Both the position numbers and the translations under genes were made by a program. A stretch of DNA of 15,399 nt from JAIRNF01 sp031550925 (GTDB lineage Bacteria > Bacteroidota > Bacteroidia > Bacteroidales > UBA932). The stretch covers positions 1 through 15,399 of the forward strand of contig JAVBOE010000128.1 in the NCBI GenBank assembly GCA_031550925.1, in the 5' to 3' direction. The notes under the pieces are model-generated. The model was not told the origin of the DNA. It worked only from the letters and a program-made list of their open reading frames with translations, and ran no database searches. Positions 1 through 7,925 of the stretch are shown here, in pieces; position 1 is the stretch's first letter; each line of letters opens with the position of its first letter.

Positions 1-29
1 GGAGATTTCTCGCTTCGCTCGAAATGACA
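1..29. repeat. Dispersed REP-like repeat fragment (candidate)
   Basis: The first 29 bases contain a 5-bp stem (5-9 paired with 21-25), a mismatched internal loop and a 2-bp inner stem around a GCTTCGC core. From general knowledge, short sequences of this type (CATTTCGAGCGAAGCGAGA-like on the other strand) recur between genes in many Bacteroidota genomes. It lies 3' of the pyruvate oxidase gene, the usual place for such elements. Only one copy is visible and the window edge may cut it, so calling it a repeat is inference. Confidence 0.4.
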
Positions 30-77
30 TTTAAAATAAATCTTAAGTCAGTATAATTTTTGCCATTCTGATAGAGC

Positions 78-1815
78 TTATATTATACCTTTTAGATACT
101 TAATATTACTTTTTACGGTATCCCAAACCTCATCGATTTTACCGTTCCAAATCAGCTTAACCATTGCGGTCGCAAACCCTTTCATTTGGCCAAACTCAAC
201 TTTTGGAGGCATAGCTAATGCGCTAGGGTCGGTATGTATGTTTACTAGAACTGGACCGTCTGTTGCAAATGCTTTTTTAATACCTCCTTCAACTTCGTCA
301 GGAGATTCAACTGTAAAACCTTCAATGCCCATTGCTTTGGCAACAGCAGTAAAATCAGGGTTATGCATATCGGTTTGCCAATCGGGTAAGCCGGAAACTT
401 CCATTTCCAGTTTTACCATACCTAACGATCTATTGTTGAATACAACAAGCTTTATTGGTAGCATATACTGTGCAATAGTGGCTAAATCGCCTAGCAGCAT
501 TGATATACCACCATCTCCACACAATGCTACCACCTGCTGATCGGGACGAGCCAGTGCCGCTCCTATTGCCATAGGCATAGCATTTGCCATCGATCCGTGA
601 TTAAATGAGCCTAGCTTCTCTCGTTTGCCAGTACTCTCTAAATAACGCGCGGCCCAAACACAACACATGCCTGTATCTACTGTAAATATGGCATCTTTAT
701 CGGCATGCTTATTTATTAGCGAAGCCACATATTCCGGGGCAATAGCATTTTTTTGCCCTGTTTTAGACGCCACATAAGCCAATACATCCTTTGCTTTACT
801 ATATATTTTCAGTTGCCCTTTCAGAAAGCTGTCGTCTTCTTTTTCTTTAATCATGGTGATAAGGGCTTTCAGTGTATCTTTTATATCTCCACCCATAGCC
901 ATCTCCACTCTTGCACGTCTGCCAATGTGTTCAGGATGTATATCTATCTGTACAATTTTACAATCTTTAGGCATGAATCCTTCATAAGGAAAATCGGTAC
1001 CAAGTAGTATTAACAGCTCTGCATCGTGCATGGCCGCATAAGCAGAAGGTAAGCCAAGAAGACCAGTTATTCCAACTTCATATGGGTTATCATATTGAAT
1101 GACCATTTTTGATTTAAAGCTATATCCAACAGGAGCCTTAATCATAGAGGCTAGTTTTACTACTTCGGTGTGGGCATCTTTTGCTCCCAGGCCACAGAAC
1201 AGGGTAATTTTTTTTGATGAGTTAATCAGCTCTGCCAATTGCTTCAACTCAGAGTCCTGAGGGCGATATACGCTTTTAGAAGGAAGAGCAAAAGATGTGG
1301 TAGGAGCATCAACGGCATCTTCAAATGTTAAGTCGCCGGGCAATCCTAATACTGATACTCCTTTTTTCTGTATGCTATACTGTAAAGCGGCTTGCAGCAT
1401 ACGGGGGGAATTGTTGAGGTGTAACAGCAATCTGATTATAGCCGCTACAATCGTCAAATAGCTTTATAGTATTTGTTTCTTGAAAGTATGACATGCCAAA
1501 TTGAGAAGAAGGACAAGTGGACGCAATGGCAAAGACAGGAGTGCTGGCGTGATGTGCATCGTATAAGCCATTAATGAGGTGAACGTGTCCGGGACCGCTA
1601 CTTCCGGCACAACAACCTATGCCATTTAGCTGAGCCTCAGCCATTGCTGCATAAGCACCAGCTTCCTCGTGACGAACGTGTATCCATTGTATATCTTTTT
1701 GTCTTCTAACAGCATCATTAACCCTGTTTAGGCTGTCTCCGGTAACGGCATATATTCGTTTAATACCCGCTTGTTTAAGCGTTTCGATCAATTGATCGGC
1801 TACTTTTTTTCCCAT
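78..1815 (-). pseudogene. poxB: Pyruvate oxidase / pyruvate:quinone dehydrogenase (PoxB-like), frameshifted
   Basis: This is a TPP- and FAD-dependent enzyme of the PoxB family, which decarboxylates pyruvate oxidatively to acetate at the membrane quinone pool. The N-terminal part (1815 to about 1403) has VTGDSLN, the catalytic-Glu motif RHEEAGAYAA (Glu50) and YFQET, all as in E. coli PoxB. The C-terminal part has the FAD-domain segment LLGTDFPYEGF, the TPP-binding GDGG...NN segment and GSFNHGSMANAMP. The two parts lie in different frames. The switch falls at a run of six C on the coding strand (1403-1408): with five C the text reads QQFPRMLQAALQ, giving one continuous 578-residue protein of normal length for the family. 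As written, translation stops 9 codons past the run. The start ATG at 1813-1815 fits the family N-terminus. The gene is monocistronic and divergent from 2113. Family identity is clear; whether the gene is truly broken is not. Confidence 0.9.
1403..1408 (-). other. Homopolymer frameshift site in poxB (C6 on coding strand)
   Basis: This run of six C (G on the plus strand) is where the N- and C-terminal halves of the pyruvate oxidase change frame, after about residue 137. Removing one C restores the family sequence exactly across the junction. The cause could be a sequencing error, a fixed mutation or slippage. Confidence 0.85.
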
Positions 1816-2054
1816 AATTTATGTGTGATTTAAGCTTGTTATTAGAATGTCAATTTAGTAACATACGAATGGTGATTTTGTGAATCATATTTTTGCGATT
1901 TAGCACTCGTTAGCTTATTTTAAGAAAACTAACTATTTACTAAAATCGTTGAACGCCTTGATTTTAACAAATTGTATTTTTGAAAAAAGGTACTTATTAG
2001 CAGCTTTTAGGCAGATTGTGGATAAGTTGAATGGTGTTAATCCATCATTTAGTC

Positions 2055-2062
2055 TAAATTTG
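2055..2062 (+). promoter_or_regulatory. Candidate promoter -7 element (TAAATTTG)
   Basis: TAAATTTG matches the Bacteroidota -7 consensus TAnnTTTG exactly and would give a leader of about 45 nt for the gene at 2113. It overlaps a 13-bp palindrome, ATTTAG-T-CTAAAT (2047-2059), which could be an operator. The nearest upstream TTG (2027-2029) is 25 bases away, slightly far. A second TATTTTTG at 1975-1982 has a TTG 23 bases upstream and is an alternative start point. Confidence 0.45.
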
Positions 2063-2112
2063 TTCTGCTTAAAATTTATGCAAGAAATTACTAGTTTAAA
2101 TTATATACATTA

Positions 2113-3327
2113 ATGATCATGAAGCAAACGCTAACATTTAACCCTTCTACTATTTCCTCAACGGCAAGTAGAATTAACGTAGATGCTTGGGATGTAAGTA
2201 TCGAAACCTTTGATAACAAGGAGTATCTGAAATCATTTTATTCCCTGTTAGATTATCTTAATCCCGAATTTCGCACAAAGTATGGTAACATACAAGGAAA
2301 CGAGTTCAGTATTCCTCACGGCTCAATAGTTGTCAACTTGAAGTTAGATAACGAAAGGTTATATATAAACGCGCCTTTCCTTTCATTGCCGGAGAAGAAT
2401 AGAGTTCCACTTCTACGTCAGGTGGCAGGGTTGAATATGAATAATATAGATTTGGCTCAGATTGCGCTGAAAAATAATCAGCTGTATTTTGAATACGATT
2501 GCCCTATCGCCTTGGTAAATCCATGGAAAATCTACTACATTCTTGAGGAAATTTGCCGCATAGGCGATAAGTACGACGATGAGTTCGCTACAAAATTTGG
2601 CGCAGAGCGCATTTACGAACCTAAGGTAACTCCTTACGATGCTCAAACAGTTGATGCTGTTTATGGCGTTATTCAGCTTAGCTGTCAAGAAGCGCTAGAG
2701 GCTGTTAAGTATTTCGAGGGTGGTCGTAAATTTGGTTTTGCATGGAATATAATAGCAACTACTTTGCGTAAGATTTTATACTATGCACACCCACAAGGTC
2801 AGCTGATGAATGATCTTAATAAGGTTATTTGGGAGCATGATCGCGAAGATATTCCTCTACCAGAAGTTGTGACTCAAAGTAAAGCTTTCATGGAGAAGTT
2901 GCAAAAGATGACAAAGGAACAGATAGCAGAAGATCTTTACTATGTAGAAACATTTGTTCCGGCAAAACGTCGCTCTATTCTTAAGAACATTCAAGAAAAC
3001 TTTGAAGGAACATTTGATAGAGCAACCGAAGCCTTAGAACAAGAGGACTATATGGCATGCTGTATGATGATTACCTACAATTTCTACAACATGTACTTCC
3101 ATAATAACGTACAAGACGATCTAAACAACCTTGTGGCAAGCGCTATGATGAAAGCATCGGCCAAACCATGGGAAGAAGCAGCCCCGATTTTACATGGTGC
3201 TATGGAAAATATTATGGAGGGAAACCTTACTCCAGCAAATATGGATATGAGTGATTACCTGAAAGCTATGCAGCAAGGTTTTCAAAACATGATGTCTTCT
3301 ATGTTGGGAGGTAAGAAAAAGAAATAA
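2113..3327 (+). CDS. Unknown cytoplasmic protein with YbjN/type III chaperone-like N-terminal domain
   Basis: I do not recognise a named family for this 404-residue protein. It has no signal peptide and no membrane helix. Residues about 35-165 form an alpha/beta domain that aligns by eye with the C-terminal domain of the next gene product: hyp 70-158 against protease 253-342 share GS, L-x-LP-x-K, P-x-L, an aromatic YxxY-like strand and a late D-x-x-D region. The layout resembles the YbjN/type III secretion chaperone-like fold, which is inference. Residues about 180-350 look wholly helical. The tail is Met- and Lys-rich (MMSSMLGGKKKK). The start is ATG 2113; a second ATG at 2119 is equally possible and changes only two residues. 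It lies 23 bases upstream of the protease gene, so the two are probably co-transcribed and may act together. Confidence 0.85.
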   Translation: MIMKQTLTFNPSTISSTASRINVDAWDVSIETFDNKEYLKSFYSLLDYLNPEFRTKYGNIQGNEFSIPHGSIVVNLKLDNERLYINAPFLSLPEKNRVPLLRQVAGLNMNNIDLAQIALKNNQLYFEYDCPIALVNPWKIYYILEEICRIGDKYDDEFATKFGAERIYEPKVTPYDAQTVDAVYGVIQLSCQEALEAVKYFEGGRKFGFAWNIIATTLRKILYYAHPQGQLMNDLNKVIWEHDREDIPLPEVVTQSKAFMEKLQKMTKEQIAEDLYYVETFVPAKRRSILKNIQENFEGTFDRATEALEQEDYMACCMMITYNFYNMYFHNNVQDDLNNLVASAMMKASAKPWEEAAPILHGAMENIMEGNLTPANMDMSDYLKAMQQGFQNMMSSMLGGKKKK

Positions 3328-3350
3328 TTTAACTAATAACACGAAGAACT

Positions 3351-4430
3351 ATGTCACAAAATATATACAATGCTGTTTTTAAAGTAAACCATGCAGGAGG
3401 TTCGGGCAGCTGTTTTTACCTAAAATCAATTAACCTGTTTGTTACAAACTTCCACGTAGTGGATGGATATCATAATCTGGCTATTCAGGATAATAATAAG
3501 AACTCTTTTCTGGCAAAAGTTGTATTAGTAAATCCTGAGACCGATATTGCGTTGCTTGCTGCAGAAGGTGATTTTTCTGCCCTTCCGGATGTTGCTTTAG
3601 CTGATGTTGAAACTGCAATTGGTCAGAAGATCAATGTTGCAGGTTATCCTTTTGGTATGCCGTTTACGGTTACAGAGGGTACAGTTTCATCTCCAAAGCA
3701 GCTGATGAATAACAGCTACTATATTCAAACAGATGCTGCTGTAAACCCTGGTAATAGCGGAGGTCCAATGTTTAATGCTGAAGGTAATGTAATAGGTATT
3801 ACCGTTAGCAAGTTTAACGAGGCCGACAATATGGGCTTTGGTATTCCTGTTGAAAGACTGAAAAAAGTGCTAGAGGATAGCAAAGACTTAGACACAACTA
3901 CATTTAATATACAGTGTAGTAGCTGCGATAGTTTGATTTCTGATGAAGAAGAGTTCTGTCCTTCATGCGGAGAAAAATTACCTGAGAATATTTTCAAGGA
4001 AAGAGGCCTAACAGAGTTTGCGGAATTTTGCGAAAAGGCTATCGAAGAAATGGGTATTAACCCAATTATTGCGAGGGTAGGGTATGAGCGCTGGAAATTC
4101 CATAAAGGTAGTGCTGAAATCAGAATGTTTATCTATGATAGGTCATATCTATTTGCTACATCTCCTCTTAATATCCTTCCTAAAAAAGATTTGGAACCTG
4201 TGCTGACCTACCTATTGAGTTCAGAAAACAAGCCTTATCAGCTAGGACTAGATGGAAGTCAGATATATATTTCATACAGAGTTCACATGTCTGATGTATT
4301 CTCAGATTATGCCGGCGAAGTGCAGAAAAATCTTACCAACCTTGCGTTTAAGGCCGATGAATTAGACAACTATTTAGCAGATACTTATAATTGCGAATTA
4401 TCGGAGTATGCAAAAAAGGATGCCGTTTAG
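3351..4430 (+). CDS. Cytoplasmic trypsin-like (HtrA-type) serine protease with zinc ribbon and YbjN-like domain
   Basis: Residues about 5-175 are an HtrA/DegP-type S1 peptidase domain with a complete catalytic triad: His35 in FVTNFHVVDG, Asp65 in PETDIALLA and Ser136 in NPGNSGGPM. A four-cysteine zinc ribbon follows (Cys189, Cys192, Cys203, Cys206; CxxC...CPSCG). The C-terminal domain (about 218-345) resembles the N-terminal domain of the upstream gene product. Unlike periplasmic DegP/DegQ it has no signal peptide and no PDZ domain, so it should act in the cytoplasm, with substrate choice perhaps set by the C-terminal domain or by its partner. A GAAG sequence sits 6 bases before the ATG. The gene ends 17 bases before a strong terminator, which closes the two-gene operon. 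The protease fold and triad are secure; the biological role is unknown. Confidence 0.9.
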   Translation: MSQNIYNAVFKVNHAGGSGSCFYLKSINLFVTNFHVVDGYHNLAIQDNNKNSFLAKVVLVNPETDIALLAAEGDFSALPDVALADVETAIGQKINVAGYPFGMPFTVTEGTVSSPKQLMNNSYYIQTDAAVNPGNSGGPMFNAEGNVIGITVSKFNEADNMGFGIPVERLKKVLEDSKDLDTTTFNIQCSSCDSLISDEEEFCPSCGEKLPENIFKERGLTEFAEFCEKAIEEMGINPIIARVGYERWKFHKGSAEIRMFIYDRSYLFATSPLNILPKKDLEPVLTYLLSSENKPYQLGLDGSQIYISYRVHMSDVFSDYAGEVQKNLTNLAFKADELDNYLADTYNCELSEYAKKDAV

Positions 4431-4447
4431 CTGTATATAAATAATAC

Positions 4448-4482
4448 AAAAAGACCTGTGCATGTATTGCACAGGTCTTTTT
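4448..4482. terminator. Intrinsic terminator, perfect 15-bp stem, bidirectional in form
   Basis: The arms at 4448-4462 and 4468-4482 are exact reverse complements (AAAAAGACCTGTGCA) around the 5-base loop TGTAT. An A-run precedes the stem and a T-run follows it. It lies 17 bases after the protease stop codon and separates that operon from the phosphatase gene at 4537. Confidence 0.92.
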
Positions 4483-4536
4483 GTTTATGTTGAGGTAAAT
4501 TGCTACTTTTATTTTGCTCAAAAACATTACTGACCA

Positions 4537-5883
4537 ATGAAAAAATTATTTCTCTATGCCACTTTGATAGTACTTGTAGTATCATGCAGTACTAAAAACG
4601 AGAATAAGTATGCCGGATCAAAAACTCCTTACCTATTCCAGAAGGTAGAGTACACAATACCTCCGGAAGGATACTTTCCATTTTATATTGATTATACTGG
4701 TAGGCATGGCTCTCGTTATATGGGCGATCCTACAGAGAAAATGATTGCAGAGGTGGTGCAAAAAGCAAAAAACGAGAACCTGTTTACTTCTAAAGGACAG
4801 CAGCTGCTAGAGCAGGCTAATAGCTTTATCGGAGTGAATGAAAACAGCTATGGACTTCTTACAGATATTGGTATGCAAGAACTGGAAGAGATTGGAACGA
4901 GGATTTTAAACCAGTATTCGGATATTTTTAGAGGACGTGCATTAAAGGTGTTAACTACAGAAAAGGAAAGAACTATACAAAGTGCGAAGGCATTTATTTC
5001 TTCGTATGCAAATATATACAGTACAACTACTATAGAGCAGGAAGCGGATACAGCGCAAACAACACTTAGATTTTTTGATTATTCAGATGAGTACAATAAT
5101 TACAGAAAAAGCAACTATATTACAACAGTTGTGGATTCGATACGCGCTTCTGCCGACAATGAACAGCATACTAAAAATGTATTAGGCAGGATTTTTGAGA
5201 GCGATTTCATTGAACAGTTAAATGCTGGAATAGCCCTATCAGATGGTAGTACATGCGATTCTAGAAAGTTTGTAATGTCATTATATGATTTATATACATC
5301 AACATTTTCGTTGGCAAGCGATGTAGTGAGTAAGTACAATTTAGACTTTAGTCAATACTTTAACACCCAAGAGCTGCAATGGTTTGATGGAGCAACATCG
5401 TGCCGCAGCTATATGACTCTTGGTCCAGGATTTGATGTCAATGGCATTCAGATTAAGGTTGCTGCGCCTTTACTTATTGGCATTCTCAAAACAGCAGACA
5501 GCGTAATAAATGGCAAGCAGCTTGACGCCTACCTAAAATTCGGCCATGCTGAAACAACTACACCGCTTTCTACTCTTATGGAAATAGAAGGTGCAAATAA
5601 ATCTGCCAACTCTATATTGGACTTCTATAAGTATTGGAATGCTGGGAATATTGCTCCAATGGCAGCAAATATCCAGCTGGTGCTTTATAAAAGTAAAGAG
5701 GCTGATAAGCCAATATTGGCAAAAGTCTTGCTTAATGAGCAGGAGGTAAAAATCCCTGTTGAAACAGCTATATATCCATACTATAAATGGGAGGATGTAA
5801 AAGAGTACTACTACAATAAGCTAAATAGATTGGGTATAGCTATTGATATGCAACCTCTTGAGCTGCTTAAAACGCTTAAATAA
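4537..5883 (+). CDS. Histidine phosphatase clade 2 lipoprotein, MINPP-like (putative phytase)
   Basis: This 448-residue exported lipoprotein has a short Lys-rich start, a hydrophobic stretch and a lipobox ending at Cys17 (VVSC). The histidine phosphatase signature is RHGSR at residues 56-60, with His57 the expected phosphohistidine nucleophile. The C-terminal proton-donor motif is HAE at 337-339 (GHAETTTPL). HAE in place of the HD of ordinary acid phosphatases is typical of multiple inositol polyphosphate phosphatases, which remove phosphate from phytate. Length and motif spacing fit that family. It would act at the cell surface or in the periplasm, freeing phosphate. The gene is monocistronic: it follows a terminator, with a weak TTATTTTG -7-like box at 4509-4516, and ends 11 bases from the convergent hydrolase gene. 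The substrate is inferred from the motif alone. Confidence 0.85.
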   Translation: MKKLFLYATLIVLVVSCSTKNENKYAGSKTPYLFQKVEYTIPPEGYFPFYIDYTGRHGSRYMGDPTEKMIAEVVQKAKNENLFTSKGQQLLEQANSFIGVNENSYGLLTDIGMQELEEIGTRILNQYSDIFRGRALKVLTTEKERTIQSAKAFISSYANIYSTTTIEQEADTAQTTLRFFDYSDEYNNYRKSNYITTVVDSIRASADNEQHTKNVLGRIFESDFIEQLNAGIALSDGSTCDSRKFVMSLYDLYTSTFSLASDVVSKYNLDFSQYFNTQELQWFDGATSCRSYMTLGPGFDVNGIQIKVAAPLLIGILKTADSVINGKQLDAYLKFGHAETTTPLSTLMEIEGANKSANSILDFYKYWNAGNIAPMAANIQLVLYKSKEADKPILAKVLLNEQEVKIPVETAIYPYYKWEDVKEYYYNKLNRLGIAIDMQPLELLKTLK

Positions 5884-5894
5884 TAACAAATCCA

Positions 5895-6952
5895 TTAATC
5901 AAAGTTCCACCAAATATTTCGTTTTGGCTTATCTCCAATGGTATAGGGTTCGCCTATGCGAGGCACGGTAATACTTATGCCTAAAGAGTCGGCAATCGGT
6001 AAAAGCCTTTCTATTGGTTCGTTCCAAGGGTGATATGTCGCGGAGAACTTAGCCCAATGTACGGGCAGAATCATTTCTGCTTTAAGATCTATGGCTGCTT
6101 GTGCAGTCTGCTCTGGATAGCAATGACTAGAGGGCCAGTAGGGGCTATACTGTCCGTTTTCAAGTATTACCAAATCAAAAGGTCCGTGTTGAGTACCAAT
6201 ATCTTTAAAGTGCTTGTTATAACCTCCGTCTCCGCCAATAAATATTTTATATTCATCCAGCTTAAGTACGTAAGACGACCAGAGTGTCTTATTCTTTTTA
6301 TGCCTTCTGCCCGAAAAATGCTGAGCTGGAGTAGAAGTAAGAATTATATCGTTTTGTATGTTAACAGAGTCTCCCCAGCTTACTTCTTTTATTAGGCTTT
6401 CATCATATCGCCAGCTTGTTAACGTGCGCTTTATCCCTATTGGTATTATGACCTTTGTATTTTTCTTTCGCAGCTTTCTAACGGTTTTATAGTCCATATG
6501 ATCGTAATGATCGTGTGTGATGAGTAGCATATCAATCGGAGGAAGGTTCTCCAGCTGATATATATTACTACCATCAAAATTACGGTTAACAAATGATATA
6601 GGCGACCCATATCCCGAGAAAACAGGATCGACTAAAATATTAAAATTTTTATAGCTGATTAAATATGAAGAATGGCCAAACCATATAATAGTAGGGATGT
6701 TGAATATAGTGTCTTTAAGATTGGTTTTTACCGATGGTATGGTTTGTGATAATGTTGGTTTTTTGAATCTGCTGTACCGTTCTTTTCTGAACTTACTACT
6801 AGGCACATTTGAGCGATTGATGGTATCAATTTTTTTGTAAGGGTTTTGAAATGAACCATCTTTGTAATTCGGTAATGATGCAAATTCTTCTTGCTTTTTT
6901 GGGATTGCTAAAAAAAGATAGATAGTAGGATGTAAATTATTGATTTACACAT
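5895..6952 (-). CDS. MBL-fold metal-dependent hydrolase (NAPE-PLD/UlaG-like), N-terminal frameshift
   Basis: This is a metallo-beta-lactamase-fold hydrolase. Counting from the GTG at 6804-6806, it has THDHYDH (His98, His100, Asp102, His103), His163 in AQHFSGRRHKKNKTLWSS, Asp193 in GGDGG and His250 in LPVHW, a full dinuclear metal site. The QH-x-S-x-R...TLWSS segment is typical of NAPE-PLD-like phosphodiesterases. Translation from that GTG gives 303 residues but drops conserved family sequence: the same frame stays open upstream and encodes LPNYKDGSFQN, yet holds no start codon. ATG 6950-6952 begins MCKSIIYILLSIFF in another frame and joins this one if the T7 run (6910-6916) had one more T. 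The restored 352-residue protein would have an N-terminal signal or membrane anchor. It is the last gene of the 7703-5895 operon and overlaps the small lipoprotein gene by 16 bases. The substrate is unknown. Confidence 0.85.
6910..6916 (-). other. Homopolymer frameshift site in the MBL hydrolase (T7 on coding strand)
   Basis: Seven T on the coding strand separate a signal-anchor reading frame starting at ATG 6952 from the metal-hydrolase frame. Adding one T makes the two continuous (ILLSIFF then LAIPKKQEEF). This is the second single-base homopolymer disruption in the window. Confidence 0.7.
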
Positions 6953-7098
6953 GTAATAAAATTAAAATCTATACTTTTTGACCAATCCCGCTTTTTTTTG
7001 TCAGGATATTTTCCGGTGGACTTAATGGCATTGCATGATACTACTGTAAAAAGTGTTACTACTCCTACAATACAGAGGTATATGCTCAAATTTTTCAC
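6937..7098 (-). CDS. Small lipoprotein, 53 residues, translationally coupled
   Basis: A short gene with a GTG start (7096-7098) whose last two bases are shared with the TGA stop of the preceding gene (GTGA overlap), a classic coupling arrangement. The product begins MKNLSIYLCIVGVV and has a clear lipobox (FTVVSC, Cys22), so about 32 residues remain after processing. The mature part is basic in the middle (KYPDKKKRDW) and ends at TAA 6937-6939, inside the start region of the next gene. The export signal plus two-sided gene overlap argue that it is real. I do not recognise a family. Such small lipoproteins often sit beside exported enzymes; its role here is unknown. It could also be a remnant of a longer protein, since the region already carries one frameshift. 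Confidence 0.65.
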   Translation of the reverse strand: MKNLSIYLCIVGVVTLFTVVSCNAIKSTGKYPDKKKRDWSKSIDFNFITCVNQ

Positions 7099-7703
7099 TT
7101 ATCAAAATATTGTTGTAGATCGCGCTCAAAAACTTTTCGGCTAACTATACGGTAGTGTGGTTGATAGGCATCGTTATATGCTTTGCTGTGATGCATCATA
7201 TATTTACCTGCATTAAGTAATGAGTCTATGGCTCTTTTATCGCTATCATAGTTGGGTAGAGATAAGTTCATAGAGTTAATAACATCTTCAATTGAAGACC
7301 ATTCTTTCTTCCACTCATCTATTGATGGCGATTTGACACCATTTACACTTTCAACAAAAGCATCAAAGAAAACATTGTATGGTACTTTATCTTCTTTAAT
7401 AACGCTAAGATTAATGCGGTAAAAGTTGTGCTGCCATCCGGTTGGCTCTACTTCAGGATTGGTAGATGTTTCAAAAGATGCCAGTTCGCTATCTAAATAA
7501 AGGCGAGCAGCGGAAGTATCGGCAATGATATGTCCCGGACCAAACTTATCCTGAAAAAAGTTCTTGTACAAATCTTGTAATGTTGACAATGGATACAGCT
7601 TCAGCTGTTGCTCTACAGACGATTTTACCTGTTGGCTGAAACCATTATTTGATAAGCAACATATAGCTGAAAAGCAGGTCAGTAGTATTGCTAATTCTTT
7701 CAT
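7095..7703 (-). CDS. Conserved secreted protein of unknown function
   Basis: A 202-residue protein with a Sec signal peptide (hydrophobic to about residue 18, likely cleaved near GFSQ-Q). I cannot name the family with confidence. Striking segments are LYKNFFQDKFGPGHIIADT (about 45-63), GWQHNFYRINL (about 89-99) and, near the C-terminus, a HSKAYNDAYQPHYRIV segment rich in His and Tyr; conserved-looking FGPGH and PHYRIV motifs suggest a catalytic or binding site. It is the first gene of an operon with the small lipoprotein and the MBL-fold hydrolase and overlaps the lipoprotein start by 2 bases at its stop. Upstream on the minus strand, TAAATTTG (7799-7792) matches the -7 consensus but no -33 box was found. 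Location should be the periplasm. Confidence 0.8.
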   Translation of the reverse strand: MKELAILLTCFSAICCLSNNGFSQQVKSSVEQQLKLYPLSTLQDLYKNFFQDKFGPGHIIADTSAARLYLDSELASFETSTNPEVEPTGWQHNFYRINLSVIKEDKVPYNVFFDAFVESVNGVKSPSIDEWKKEWSSIEDVINSMNLSLPNYDSDKRAIDSLLNAGKYMMHHSKAYNDAYQPHYRIVSRKVFERDLQQYFDK

Positions 7704-7791
7704 GTATTGGAGGATTGATTGTATCTGTTAAAGATATAAAAAATATACACTTGAGGTTTAAGTATATTCTCTTTTAGGTTATTATTTGAAA

Positions 7792-7799
7792 CAAATTTA
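7792..7799 (-). promoter_or_regulatory. Candidate -7 element for the 7703-5895 operon
   Basis: Read on the minus strand this is TAAATTTG, an exact TAnnTTTG match, which would give a leader of about 80 nt. No TTG is found 17-23 bases further upstream, so it rests on the -7 element alone. Confidence 0.35.
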
Positions 7800-7838
7800 T
7801 TGGTGTGGCTGTTTAAGTGTTAGTTTTATTCTAGCGGA

Positions 7839-7872
7839 TTGTCTGAATAATAAAATAATTGAAGTATTTTTG
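7839..7872 (+). promoter_or_regulatory. Candidate pyk promoter (TTG-N23-TATTTTTG)
   Basis: TTG at 7839-7841 and TATTTTTG at 7865-7872, spaced by 23 bases, fit the looser Bacteroidota consensus (17-23 spacer). The start of transcription would be about 45 bases before the pyk ATG. Confidence 0.5.
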
Positions 7873-7925
7873 TAGTCAAAACCTACCTAAATATCAATTT
7901 TAATCAAACTAATTTAAGTTAAGAA

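Noticed and set aside
1888..1895. TATTTTTG as promoter for the 2113 operon
   Set aside because: It has no well-placed -33 box and lies over 210 bases from the start; better candidates exist at 1975 and 2055.
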